Origin: Posidonia oceanica
Lineage: Eukaryota > Streptophyta > Magnoliopsida > Alismatales > Posidoniaceae
Length of the DNA stretch: 64,000 nucleotides
Assembly (NCBI GenBank): GCA_037176725.1
Contig: JAZBRS010000077.1
Coordinates: forward strand, 4,960,001 to 5,024,000
Direction: 5' to 3'
Of this stretch, positions 34,154 through 46,549 are shown piece after piece. The position numbers and the translations under genes are program-made. How positions within the stretch are numbered: the stretch's first letter is position 1; each line of letters begins with the position of its first letter. The notes beneath the pieces are model-generated. The model had not been told where the DNA came from and did not search any database. It saw nothing but the letters and a program-made list of their open reading frames with translations.

Positions 34154-37100
34154 TGTTGACACCCCATTTTGACAGGCTGGATCGTTTGGAGCCTTCCGGT
34201 GGCTGCTGGACCCGAACCCAGACCCAAACCTACACCTTCCTCTCCTTCTTTCCCCTCAAGACAAGCCTGAACTGGACCTGAGCCTACCCCCCTTTCCCGA
34301 ACCTGAAAACCCACCAAAATCCATAGGAACACTCACCCCTGATGACTTAGTAAATCCACCAAAAAGCCTGCAAAATCTCAAACCAGACCCCTCCCAAAAA
34401 CCCTAGGAAACTTAGGCGAAAATACCCTTTTTCTACCCCTCAAAACCCCTCCAAAACTTCCTCAAAACTGAACCAAAACTCCAGGACCAGAACTAGGAAC
34501 CCTAGACCCCGCACCCGCCAAATTTCACCCCTTTCGGAGACCTTTAAGACCCCTTTTCGCTGGAATTATCGTTTTCTCTCTCCGGGATTATCGTTTTCTC
34601 TCTCCTCGCTCTCTCCTGATTATCATCTCTCTTTTCATCCCCTTCTCACCCTCCTTCTGGTTTGGCAGCGGGCCCCCCTTGTACTCCTATCTCTTCTCTA
34701 CCTTATTCCTATTTTTATTTTATTTTTACCACCTTCCTTGAATTTTAAAAAATCTTTTCCCTCAAACCTACCTCTTTCCCTTTTATCCCCTTTTTTCCTC
34801 TTTTCTTCTTCCTTTTCTTTTCTTCTTCCTTCCTTTGCAAAAAAACCTCAAAAATCCTTAAAAATCTGTAAAACCCCAAGACCTAAAAGAAACAAATCAG
34901 AATCCCCAGAAAAAGCAATTAAAAACATTAAATAAATGATTAAAAACCTAAACTTAATTAAATCAAGCTAAAAAGAAAATCAAGCATGCAAACTAAAAAA
35001 TGCAAAACAAACTAAAATAAAATACTGTAAAATCAACTAAAAAACTGAAATAAAATCAGAACCTACCAAAAATGAAAATCCCACTAAAAGAATTAAAAAA
35101 CAAACCCTAGAGAGAAGAATTAAAAATCAAATACTAAAACAAGTAATTAAAAAGAACAAAAAAAACTTAACCTAATAAACATAAGAAAAAAACAACATAA
35201 GAACTTAATTAAAAAAGGAAAAGAAAATACAGTTAAAAGACCTAAAATACTTAATCAAATCAGGAAAAATCCAACTAAAAAAAAAATCAAGAAGAATTAA
35301 CAAATAAAAAACAAAAGCATGGATCAAAAGACTTAAAAAAGGAAAATACAAAAGACTAGAACTAAAAGCCCAAAACCCACTCAAAATAATGTAAAAATAA
35401 ATCCCAAAAATCCTAATTAACATCCTAAAATACCTAACAAGAAAACACAATTTTAAAAACAATTTAAAAGAATTTAACCAACCCCTAATCAAGTGGAAAA
35501 CAAATCAAAAACAAAATAAAACCCTAAAGCCCTAATCAAGCCTAAAACACACCAATTAACCTGAAAACGGTCATTAAAAAATCCAGAAAAACGTCTAACC
35601 AACAACCCAAGTCATCCCATATTTTTATTTATTTTTATCTCATTTTTTCCTATTTTTTCTTTCCACCTTTCTTTCTTTCTTCCTTTTTTTCTTTCTCTTC
35701 TTCCTTACTGGGCTTATCAGCCCGTTTACCTTTTCTTTCTTTTTTTCAAACTTTCGGCCCGCTGCTACAGTGATGCACAGTCCTTCGTCTTCCTCCGTCC
35801 GCGCGCTGGCAGTGCAACAGTGCACGCCGCCTGCCATTCTGCCCTCCTGCCACCTTCTGCTCGCGCCGAACGCCGGTCCGTGCTTCCTGCCATTGCCATG
35901 CCGTGGCAGTCAATGCAGACACCTGCAAAACCAAGAAGGGAGGCTATCAGAAGTCAAGCGGAAAGGGAGGGAAATTCAAAGGGCATTTCAGGAGGGAAAG
36001 AGAGGAGAAGAAGAGGGATTTTGATCCCGGAAGAGGGACGACCATTCCAGAGGCAATCCCGGGCGAGAGAGTGATCGAATTCTCCCCTGAAATCCACCCA
36101 GAAACACCCGACCTCCGCAGCTCCTTCTCCCAGCGAACCAGCACCCAAAACACCTCCAGAACAGCCCAAAATCCGCCCCCGAATCTCACCCAAACCACCT
36201 GCAACCTCACCCTTCCTTCCCGCGGAGAATAGCCCAGCCTTCCGCCTGAAATCTCCCTGGAACCCAGCCAGAACCCAACGCCACCTCTCCTGAAATTCCC
36301 ACCACCACAGACCTCCAATCGACCCCAAACCTTCCCCGGACACTCACCTAACCTCCACCTTCCTAAGCCACCCAGCCTCCATCTCCGACTCGCCCCACAG
36401 ACGAAACGCCCCACCACAAACACCTGTGCCGATTTCCGTCCGAAATCCACTCCGCCAGCAAACTCTCACCACGGTCTCCAGAAAACCCTTCCAGCCATCC
36501 AAGTAGCCTCGCCGGACCTCCAGCAATCTTCCAGAAGGCTCCATTCAGCCTGAGGAGCAGCAGATACCCCCCCGGTCTCCGGCTGTCATTCCTGGACCCA
36601 AAAGCGCCGGATTCCTCTCCGAGCTTCGAAGCTCGCGTCCAATCGCCCAGGAAGCACCAGGAGCACCCCCTGAGTGGATCCCAACCTTCGTAAGCATCCG
36701 AGGACCACTGCTACGACCGGACGGTCTCCACCGGCCACCTCTGACGCTGCTGAGGTCGGGGGGACGCACCAGGCACCACCGCAGGTATTTCTCGCCCTCC
36801 CCCTCTCTCTCTCTTCCCCCTGCTGCTTTTCCACCCATCAGAAGCCAGTTCCCAATCTTCCAGCGCCGTCCTCGAGTCGCCGGACAGACCGTCTTCTCCG
36901 GCGCCGGCTCCCCTGTTCTCCGGACGCTCCGCCCAACAGAGCATCGCTCCGACAGTCTCCGAAGCTCCGCACGAACGCCGGTAGCACCCTCCGCCGACCA
37001 GCACCTCCGCAGCTCCCTGTGCCGGCGGTGGTGAGCTCCGGTGGCATTCGGCTACAGTGCCAGCCACCGCCGGCGTTCACTGTTGATTTATTTTTTTTCA

Positions 37101-38229
37101 ATTATAAAGTTTTCTTGCAAACATTACATTCCTGCCTTAAGCTTTTACATTTTTGCGTTCTGGTCCTTAGTTTATTTAAGTTGCTTAGTTTTCAATTTAA
37201 TATCATGCTAAATTGCTTATCTTACTCCTGTTTTTCAGTATTTTCATTCTGGTCCTTTTACTGTGCTGTGTAGTTGTAATTTTTTATGCTCTGGCCCCTC
37301 TACTTTTGATTATTGCATTCAAGTCCTGTTTTAAATCAGTTCGTTCATTTACATGCATTTTACCATGCTGCATTGCATCCTAGGTCCCTGCATGTCTCTG
37401 TTTTTGCATTTAGGTCCAAAGCACTGTAGTAACTTAGGTTCTGATTTCTATTTTTGGTTGATGCATTGCATTTGGCACCTTCTAGTCTTGCATATTTACA
37501 CATAGGTCCATTTTAAATGGACAGTAGCTCCTGCATGCATTTTTAGCTTATTACATTGCATTTTTGACCCTAATCTTTTTGAAAATCACACTGTAGTCCT
37601 GTAATCTATTTTTCAGAGTATATTTCGCATATAAAATTGCATTTTCAGACCCTGCATGATTTGAAAATCACACATAGAGCCTTGCATCTTTTAAAAATTA
37701 TGTGAAAAGACTGTTTTACCCCTAAGTTGCATTTTGACTCCCATGTTTGCAAAAATTGCATGTAAACCCTCCATTCGCATTCCCGGACTCCCTAGAACCC
37801 CTGTTTTCTGGAAAATTTGCATTTTAGCCCCTTTCTTTTTCAAAAATACTTTTAAACCCCCGTTCTTTCCAAATGGCTTTTCCTTGTCTTCTCTGGCTTT
37901 GCATTGCATTCCGCATCCATTTAACCTTGCATTTAAGCTCCCCTTTGCATACACCAAGCACTTCTAACTCCCCTTCACTAGGGAGGACCTTCAGCACACC
38001 CCTAGGACCTCCTGAACACTTAGATCTGTTCTTCTCCCCTGTTCTGGTCCTTCCGCTCCGAAGTTGCGATATCTTTCAATCCGACCGTCGGATCTCCTCA
38101 AGTAAGCTGCCCAGGCGACCGCAGCGAAGCGCTCTTCAGCATGGCCAAACAGATCTCCGATCAGACTCCCGGATCTCCAGGTATACCTTCCTGAACTTCT
38201 GCACTGCATTCATCTTTGCATGCCATTTG

Positions 38230-38940
38230 CACCGTTTTGCGTGCCCTTTAGTTTTTTTTCCGCCTCGTTTCGCGTGTTTTCACATTTTATCGCTCCGTTT
38301 TGCGCACCGCTTCTTTGTCCTGCACCGTTTCGCGTGCCCTTTAGTTTTTTCGTCTCGTTTCGCGTGTTTTCATGTTTTATCGCTCCGTTTTGCGTGCCAC
38401 TCCTTTGCCTTGCACCGTTTTGCGTGCCTTTTAGTTTTTCGCCCCGTTTTGCGTGCCATCATGTTTTATCGCTCCGTTTTGCGCGTCGCTTCTTTGTCTT
38501 GCACCGTTTTGCGTGCCCTTTAGTTTTTTCGTCTCGTTTCGCGTGTTATCACGTTTTATCGCTCTGTTTTGCGCACCGCATCTTTGTCCTGCACCGTTTC
38601 GCGTGCCCTTTAGTTTTTTCGTCTCGTTTCGCGTGTTTTCATGTTTTATGGCTCCGTTTTGCGCGCTGCTCCTCTGTCTTGCACCATTTTGCGTGCCCTT
38701 TAGTTTTCTTGCCTCGTTTTGCGCGCGGTCTTGTTTTCTTGCACCGTTTTGCGTGCCCTTCCGTTTTCTCGTCCCGTTTTGCGTGCCCTGGTGTTTTCTT
38801 GCCCAGTTTTGCGCCCTTCTTTCGTTTTCTCGCACGGTTTTGCGTTCTTGTTCCATTTCTTGCCCCATTTTGCATGTCAACCCTGTTCTCGCATCTTTTT
38901 GCATACTTCTTTCGTTCCCCGCACTGTTTTACGCCGTTTT
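38230..38940 (+). repeat. Tandem array in the 5' LTR of C (~90-bp higher-order unit of ~30-bp subunits)
   Basis: The phrase CTCGTTTCGCGTGTTTTCA recurs near 38262, 38353, 38531 and 38621, about 90 bp apart. Each 90-bp unit has three related subunits with GTTTTGCG/GTTTCGCG cores. The same array sits in the 3' LTR at 58718-59428. Confidence 0.85.
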
Positions 38941-39007
38941 CCCTTGCATGTCGATTGCATTGCATGGTTTTCTCGCCGTTTTGTTTTATCGCCTGCATTT
39001 GCATATA

Positions 39008-39336
39008 GGGCAGTGATGCTTACTGCCTGGAGTTCTCACGAGCCAGGTTTCGCCCAGTTCGGAACACGGACAGCGTTGCTGAGCGTTTAGATTGCACGTT
39101 TACTTCCTTGCACCGTTTTCCATCACTTAGAGCACACCTTTGAGCATTTAGACAGGCATTCAGTGGCACTTAGGCATTCAGAGTCTGCATTTCCCTGCAT
39201 ATGCGAGCGTAAGCCTAGAAAGACCGATTCTCGGGCGTGTCGGGGGTGCCTAACACCTTCCCCGCGCGTAACAGGAGTCCTTACCCTCTCTCTTGGCCCG
39301 CAATGACCATATTGCCCTTGTCCTAGGCACGAGTCA
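39008..39336 (+). other. Conserved inverted-repeat-rich block of the LTR
   Basis: Present in all six LTR copies of the A-E group. Elements include GGCAGT (39009-39014) with ACTGCC (39022-39027), CCTGG (39026-39030) with CCAGG (39043-39047), CAGC-GTT-GCTG (39071-39081), CCGA-TTC-TCGG near 39225, and GGTG-CCTAA-CACC (39245-39257) extended by GGG/CCC. It is likely an RNA structural element of the transcript; function is not established. Confidence 0.6.
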
Positions 39337-39637
39337 CCTCATTTGCATTCATTTGCATCTTATTTCTTCTGCATTGCCTTGCATTGCATTTTTTGCTCGG
39401 TTTTGCGTGATTATTCACGCATCCCCCCGGTTTTCCTCGTCTTCCGATTTAATAGACTTGGTGGCGACTCCGATTTTGTCTTATCTTCTTCTTTTCTTTC
39501 CCTTTTTCCCCCTTTTAAATGTTTTCGAGTTAGGTCTCCCTTCTCGGACATAGCCGCTTATAGTGAGCCTGATTCCGATCGGTGCACGCGAGCTTTGGCA
39601 TCGTGCATGGACGATCCGAACACCGGGATTACTACAG

Positions 39638-39655
39638 TGGCGACTCCGCTGGGGA
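39638..39655 (+). promoter_or_regulatory. Primer-binding site of element C
   Basis: TGGCGACTCCGCTGGGGA, separated from the LTR end by a single G. Its complement ends in CCA as expected for a tRNA 3' end; a tRNA-Arg type primer is what is described for Ogre/Tat elements. Confidence 0.9.
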
Positions 39656-40966
39656 TACTAGACTCCGGCTTTCGCTTTCGCTTTCGCTCGCTTGGGATTT
39701 GCTTTCTTTGTTTGCCTTTGTGTTTCCTTTGCCTGTTTTGCCTGCTCTCCTGTGCAAACTCCTAGCAAGTCGCCTCGTGGTTACTTTGCTTAAGCTTTGC
39801 ACCCCTTTTCGGCTGCTTTCGCCTTAGTTTGCTGTGCTTTGCTCTACTTTGTCTAACTTGCTTGTCTGCTTGCATTTTCTTCGTCCCTGTCTCTATTTGC
39901 TTTGTAGCTTACTTGTCTTTGCTTTTCTTGCCTTACTTGCTTATTATTGCTTTAATTCCCGCACATTACATGTCTACATACTTGTTTGGCAATAATGCAT
40001 GCTTTTTGAATGATGAATGCTTCCTTTTACACATTTGCTATGACACTACGCACGCACATACCTTGCATACATGCCTTTTGACTTGATGAATGTCTTTCTT
40101 CACCATTATGCTCACAAACACTTGCACATGCCATGCACTTGCCTTTTGTTGTATTGTATGATTGTTTGCTTGCCATTCTTGATTGATTTTCTTCCCTTTC
40201 GCGCTTGCCATGCTTAGGATAGTAGAAACTTGTTTGCTCTCCCCATGGTTAACTAAAAAGTGCAAGTAAAAGAACTTCTAGGAACAACTAGAGACTCTGA
40301 ACAATCCTTCACTCCCTTTTGGTTAATAAAATACGCAAGATAAAAGACTTTAATCATTTGCATAAGCATCATATAGGGCATGCATTCTTCTCCTCTGAGT
40401 CCACCTACTAGTCTGCGAAGGACGGTTCCGGCTTCTCACCCCGATGCTTTGGCATGGTGTGAGTCAGTCGGTCTGTCCTCCCTTGTCCGGGGTCGTGTCG
40501 GTGTTAGTGGAGGGTACCACCCACGCTTTGGCGGGGTAGAGGCCACCAACGCACCACCCTGTCATTACCTGAGCTTTGGGCCGGGAGTTAGACAGGGAGC
40601 CTACTTTTCTGACTTGAGTCGGTGACCCGTACACCCAGGGATACTCGGAGTAGACAACCTTGCTAGGAAACACTAGTTAGGTGAGGGGGGCATACTAGAA
40701 AGCATACATGACATTCATGCCATAACATACTGCATTTTGCATCTCTTTCTTTTCTAACCCTAGTTTCCCGTTGTGTCTTTAACAGAGTTCAGTAAGCGAT
40801 CTCCTTAGCTAGAGCTCGGGTCTCTCCTTTGCTGACATCTCTGCTGAGACACCTGTGCTCGACCATCCCTTTTTCTGAGCTACTCGTCTTTGCGAGCATA
40901 GCTCCTCGTAGAGCCCGTCCCCTTTTCCCTCGTCGCAGCCCCGTTTTGACCCGCTCTTGGTCAGCA
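39656..40966 (+). other. Element C leader
   Basis: The 1.3 kb between PBS and gag holds no large ORF; Ogre elements proper carry ORF1 here. A decayed PBS-like module lies near 39757-39785 (CCTAGCAAGTCGCC...). The block 40380-40640 is conserved with A, B and D. Confidence 0.75.
40380..40625 (+). other. Possible conserved leader ORF (81 codons) in element C
   Basis: It starts at ATG 40380 and ends FSDLSR. The central part (SGGYHPRFGGVEATNAPP) is shared in frame with A and B leaders. It lies about 340 nt before the gag ATG, so it would act as an upstream ORF if translated. No known family recognised; a conserved RNA structure is the main alternative. Confidence 0.35.
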
Positions 40967-42010
40967 ATGGCCCAGCGCACTGTCGAGACCCCCCTCACCC
41001 TTGCCTCGGAGGTGGTTCCCGCTCCGGCCCCTCCGGTTCCCGTTTCTAACCCCTCTGTGCCCTCTGTGACGCCAGGCTTTTCCTCTCTGTCGTCTGGGGC
41101 GCCCCAGTTTGCTGTGGGACAGTGGCAGACGCCCGTTCCTCCTGATCCGGTCGTCGAGTCCATCTTGATGACCACTTCACGTGTTCTGGAGGCACCACTG
41201 ACCCCACCTTCTCAGGGTTTTGTCACTTTTGACCCTTCCGCTGCGGCGACTCACGCCTTAGGATTCCAGTCTCCCGGACAGTCCGGATCTCTTGGTTCTG
41301 GTTCCTCGCCGGCACTGCAATTCAGTGTTCCCACTGACGGGACACCTGAAGAGCAGTACCAGCAACTGATGGACACTATCCAGCGGCTGCAGGGTATAGC
41401 TCTATCAGTCCGCCCTCCTTCCCCTCCTGTTGTTCCTGAGGTCCCTGTGCGGCCTGCTCCCGCACATCTTGCATTGCACTCTGCACTTCCGCCTAGACCA
41501 TCGTCCCAACTGCTCACGGTTCCGACGATGGGGGCACGTATTCCGCCTCTTGCATCAGCGCCACACCTCACACAGCACGCACCTCCGCCACCTGGTGGCC
41601 AGTCATTCGGACTGGTGGGAGCACAGTATCTCGTAGGCCCGTCCCCCGGCATCGCCCCGGTACGGCCGCTGATGCTCCAGCATCCTGCACCCACCGCACA
41701 GCATACCGTCTATCCTCCCCCTTTGCATCAGGCTCAGAATTCCACATGCATCCCTCCTTGCACTCCACCACAGCACGGGTATGCCGGCCATCACCTTGCG
41801 TCACCAGGCGACGTGATGGTGGATCCGGAGGAGCACCTCGGTGCGACCCATTCGGCATACGTGGTCCCTGCCCCCGCTGCCCCATCACCTGTAGCAGCTA
41901 TTCCAGACCCCATCAACAACAGGATGGATGTTCTGGAGAAAGCACTGCGTCTAGTGCAGGGCACGGACCACCAGACCTACCAGTTCCGAGACCTCTGCTG
42001 TTTCCCAGAG

Positions 42011-42520
42011 GCGGTACTCCCCCCGAAGTTCAAAATACCGGACTTCGAGAAGTATGATGGTAGGGGCTGCCCCATAGCCCATCTGAAGGCGTACTGCGGT
42101 GATCTCGCCCAACTCCAGGCGGACGAGAGGTTGCTGATCCGCCTGTTCCAGAAGAGTTTGTCTGGTCCGGCCCTCAAGTGGTTCACCTCGCTTGACATGG
42201 CTACGATCAAGACCTGGAACGACCTAAGCCAGGCGTTCTTGGAACAGTACTCCTTCAACCTCGATCTGGTCCCAAAGCGCGCGGACTTGATCGCAACCAA
42301 GCAGAATCCAGGCGAGCCGTTCGGGGAGTACGTCGGCCGCTGGCGTGCCCTTGCCTCGCAAGTTCGAGATAGGCCCTCCGACGAGGAGTCTATCGAGATC
42401 ATCATAAAAGGGGCACAGCCATCTACCGGAGCTCTGCTTAGCATCCAACCCGTCACGACCTTCACTGCATTGATCCGAGCTGGCACTCGCGTAGAGAGTT
42501 CGTTGCGGAGTGGCAACTTC
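42011..42520 (+). other. Gag core domain of element C
   Basis: Residues about 349-518 of the polyprotein: KFKIPDFEKYDGRGCPIAHL, then LKWFTSLD, TWNDLSQAFLEQY and FGEYVGRWRALA, the usual order of the retrotransposon gag family. Confidence 0.9.
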
Positions 42521-42964
42521 CCCGCACTCTCTGTGCTTGCCAGGCAGGCCCTCGCCAGCAACGACGGTAGTAGCAGCAGCGCCGTCAACAACAACAGCAG
42601 TCTCAACAACAATCGTCCAAAGAGGAAGGATCCGCCGAAGCCCGTTGTCGCATACGTCGACTCCCCTGCTACGCCCGTCCGTCAGGCGTCCCGGCCTGCC
42701 CCTCCTCAGATCTATTACGCACCTGCACCTAGGACACACCCTACACCACAAATCACTACCACCGCTCGACCGGTCTATCCTGCCGCACCGGTTCAGCAAG
42801 GACAATTCCCGAGGCCGAGACGGCCACCCATGGAAAAGCGGAAGTTCGCCCCACTGGTGGAACCGCTCAGTGCCGTCCTCCCGAAGGTTGCGTCGCTCCT
42901 GCGATTTCCGGAGGTTCGCCCGCCACCAAACCCACTACCGCATTGGTTTAAGGCGAACCTTTTC

Positions 42965-43006
42965 TGCGACTTTCATCGAAGCGTCGGGCATTCGACTGAT
43001 AGTTGT
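42965..43006 (+). other. Zinc knuckle of Gag, CX2HX3GHX4C
   Basis: Residues 667-680 read CDFHRSVGHSTDSC, a knuckle variant with His as second ligand that is usual in Tat/Athila Gag. Likely binds the element RNA. It is followed by a ~300-residue Pro/Ala/Ser-rich linker to the protease. Confidence 0.85.
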
Positions 43007-44019
43007 TTCACTCTCCGGAATGCCATCCAGGACTTGATCGAATCGGGAACGATTGTGATCGACACGCACGAGGCATCCACTTCTGCACCATCTCATGCAC
43101 CTGCATCAGCATCTACCCCAGCTAATGTTGTCCGCCGACCCCTGCCGGAGCACTCCTATTCAGGAGGCGCAGGGACCTCAGGAATTCACTCCTTGTTCCC
43201 TTCTGGGCCTCCCACATCCGTGGTAGACCCTTCCGAGCTTATCCATGATATTTCTACTCCCTTTCCAGTCTCTCTCTATCTTGCAGCTATCGCCGGTTCC
43301 GAGTCGGGCGTCCATATGATCCGACCGCGCGCCAAGCCGGAGCGTTCTCCTGCATCAGCCGCCATGCTTTCCCGGGCCCAAGCCCCAATACATCTCCTAG
43401 TCAGACCTCAGCCAGAGCTTCCCGTGCACCTACTAGCAAGACCTCAGTCCCCACCTAGCTTGCCTTCCCAACTACCCACCTACCCATGCCCTCCTCAGCC
43501 TGTAGCCCCTCTCGTGCTCGCTGCACGCGCTCCCGTGGTTATTAACCTAACCCGGGATACCCATCGCGTACCCTACAGCTACGCCACAGAGATGTGTGCG
43601 GAAGTGACGCGATCGGGGAGGGTCTACAGACCTCCGGCACCAGCAACCAGACCCAGTCATCCACAACCTGCAAGATCATCGCCCTTAGCCCAGCCTGCAG
43701 TCCCACTACCCTCAAGCCAGCCTCTTGAGCCCACCATAGCTGAATCTGTCCCCACAACTGCACCACCTACTACCAAGAAATGCCAGCCTAAGGCCGACAT
43801 CACATCCCAGCTCAAAAAAGTTAAGGCCGACATATCCATCTGGGACCTGATACACACTTCTGCCGAGCATCGCGAGGCCTTCCTCCGCGTGTTCCAAGCC
43901 GCCCGTGTGTCCCAAACCATAGAGCCTGCCGCTTTGGAAAGCATGGTCGGAATGATCGCGGAGCCCCAGGTCATTACTTTCACGAGTGATGAACTGCCTC
44001 CGGCAGGGATTAATCACAA

Positions 44020-44360
44020 TCAACCCTTGTTCGTCACGGTACAATTCAAGAACTTTCGCATTCCCCTCGCACTGGTTGATAATGGGTCAGGCCTTAACGT
44101 CTGTCCCTTGCGAACAGCAACCAAGCTCGGATTCAAGGCCGAGGACATTACTCCAGCTGTAAAGGGAATGACAGCTTTTGATAATACTCACCATGACGCT
44201 CTAGGGATTCTGGTTATCCCTCTTATCATTGGCCCGGTCACATTCGATGTGGAATTCTACGTCGTCGACTTGGAACCGAACTTCAACCTTCTGCTTGGGC
44301 GCCCTTGGCTCCACAAGCATCAGGTTATCCCCTCGACCCTCCATCGCATGATCAAGTTCC
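44020..44360 (+). other. Aspartic protease domain
   Basis: A pepsin/retropepsin-like fold with active site LVDNGSGLN (Asp codon 44078-44080, residue 1038) and the downstream FNLLLGRPWL motif. It would cleave the polyprotein. Confidence 0.9.
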
Positions 44361-44559
44361 GCCGAGGTGACGATGTCATCGTTGTCATGGCAGAGAATTT
44401 TGAGAAGGAGCGGATCAAGGCGGTTTCCTCTATCTCTTCGCAGACTGTCCCCTTTGACCCTGATCTTTCGAACGCTTTGTATCGCGTTAATCGGTGCGAG
44501 CCGGTTAACTTTTTGCCAGATCTTGAACGTGTCAACTCCTTGGCCGTTCACAACAACCC

Positions 44560-44710
44560 CTTTCGGATGGTCGAGAACGTTTGTCATAGATGGGGCTACG
44601 TCAAAGGGACACCGCTCGGGCGACATGGCCAAGGAATCGCTGAACCAATCCTGGCGGAAGAACGAAGGGACAACGAGGGTCTAGGTTACGACCCTCACTC
44701 CGACAAAGGC
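44560..44710 (+). other. G-patch-like segment after the protease
   Basis: Residues about 1200-1248 include GYVKGTPLGRHGQGIAEPI and, further on, EGLGY, a degenerate version of the glycine-rich G-patch. G-patch motifs next to retroviral-type proteases are known in other retroelements; here several glycines are missing, so function is uncertain. Confidence 0.5.
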
Positions 44711-44729
44711 AAGCGCCCGCAAGCAAAGA

Positions 44730-46370
44730 ATCAGAGAATGGTCATACCTCGGAGCTTGGCCAACTTCACGAGCGCAGGTATCCTGGACTCAAGCGCAGTT
44801 CAAGCCGTAGTGCCGTCGGAGCCGTGTCAAAGCCCTCCGCCGCCGGAGGAGGACTGGGTCTGTGTTGAGGACTATTACCCGGACGAGGAACAGTCGGGCA
44901 CAACAGGGGCAGTTCAGACTTGCAGTGAAAGCCAGCCCTATGCAACAGCACATCAGTCGGTTTATCTGGCCATTCCTTCCACAGATCATGAAGCAGCAGT
45001 CTTGGCAGAACCCTTGGCAGATTTGGCAGTCTTTGACTCTCCTGCAGCCATGTCAGCAATATCGGCACCAGCTCAAGCACAGTCAGTCAGTCCGCATGCA
45101 ACCGTTGTCGCATCAGTGCAACTACCACCTTCGCAGAAAGGTCAATCGCTGAGTTCAGTCAGCAGCACAGCTCAGCCCTTTTCAGAGGCCACACCACAGG
45201 CAATACAGCCAGTTCAGTCAGTCGCACTCCCCCTTGCCGCAGACCGGCAACTTTCATGGCCAGATCCTATGGCATCGGAGGCCGCGCTCTCATCATCATC
45301 ATCAGTCATGGAGAACCAGCTGAGCATCGCAGTCTCCCGGCCTTCGGGCCTTCAAGAGAGCACCTCCGCCCATCCTCTAACAGCAGCAGTCACTTTGGCA
45401 GCCTATCCATCTGCGATCCCTCTGACTAGACCATCTGGGCCTCCCTTGCCGGGACAGTCGCAATCAGGCGCGCCCGTGAGTCAGAGGATACAAGTATCAG
45501 AGACAGCAATCCATCTCGCAGCCGAGCCAGTGCCTCAGGCCCTCGGCGCCTACTATGTCGATTCACCCCCAGATGATGAAGAAGAAGGGGCAGTAGAAGC
45601 CCAAGTCGATTCATGGATGTCAGATTTGGAGCTGCTTTACCAAGAACAGCTCGAATCCATAGTAGAAGACTTGGCACGACACCAAGCCGCAGAAAGGAAG
45701 GGAAAAGCCGTAGTTACGGACCCTCCTCTGCGGGAGGACTCCACCTCCATCATGGTCCTCGGAGAAAGCTCGCTGGTGTCGGACTCCCTCAGACCCGACG
45801 AGCTCATTACTCTTCAAACCGAGGGTGGGTCCAGATGGCTCGTACAGCATATGCCTTCCACAAGTACATTGGCAGATCCAGAAGAAGAGACACCAGCGAG
45901 TCGCACAGCAGCAGTAACAGAGCAAAGAGCAGAGGCAGCGACAGAGTTGTCAGAAGTTTCAGTGGCAGAATCATCAGCAGCATCAGTCGCAGAGTCAGTA
46001 GGGCCTGCAGTAGTGCCAGCGGAACATGCAGTAGTGTCATCACCAGCAGAGCAGACAGCAGAAGCCACCAGAGCAGAGGTCGCACACCGAAGATTCAGAA
46101 ACACCCGGGTAGGCGTGACCATCCTGAGACGTCACCAGGGCCAAGAAGCAGAACTCCTACACTCATTCGATGTGACAAACCCCACTTTCGAAAAGGAGAT
46201 TCTCTCGGAACTTGTCGCATACGGAGAGGAAGATAACACAGGCGAGGATGAGAATGATGACCCATCGCCTGAGTTCCGGCCCTACGACGACGACCCAGAA
46301 GGTCCCAATCTGCATGTTGAGGAAGAAACGGAGACTATAAACCTCGGCACAGCCGAAGAAACCAAAGAAG
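44730..46370 (+). other. Low-complexity linker between protease and RT (about 545 codons)
   Basis: Ser/Ala/Pro/Gln-rich then acidic, with near-repeats such as VAESSAASVAES encoded by GCAGAGTCAGCA-like runs (about 45900-46080). It is fully open despite its length. In Ogre elements an intron lies between protease and RT, so this could correspond to that interval; I see no need for splicing to keep frame. Confidence 0.6.
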
Positions 46371-46549
46371 TTCGCATCAGTGCCCTGCTATCACCACAAG
46401 TCAGGATAGAATTCATCGCATTCCTGAGGGAGTATGCGGACGTCTTCGCCTGGACTTACGAGGACATGGTCGGCCTGGATGTCGAAATAGTGGTCCATAA
46501 CTTGCCCTTGAAGCCAGATGCCAAGCCAGTAAAGCAGAAACTGAGAAGA

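Larger units (their letters stand above)
34154..39636 (+). repeat. 5' LTR of element C (5,483 bp)
   Basis: It runs from TGTTGACACC to ATTACTACA. Internal zones: C-rich start with many AACCCTAG/AAAACCC words (34154-34560), pyrimidine-rich (34560-34850), A-rich (34850-35600), GC-rich with ORF-like shadows (35760-37080), TTGCATTT/GGTCC array (37080-37870), ~90-bp tandem array (38230-38940), and the structured block (39008-39336). A candidate TATAAAA lies at 37630, but I cannot place the promoter with confidence. It pairs with 54641-60124. Confidence 0.95.

Noticed and set aside
35740..37270. Pro/Ser/Arg-rich ORFs of 100-200 codons in the GC-rich zone of the C LTR (also 5049-6560, 19150-20580, 23440-24760).
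   Set aside because: Open by base composition, found on both strands, not kept in frame between LTRs of different elements.
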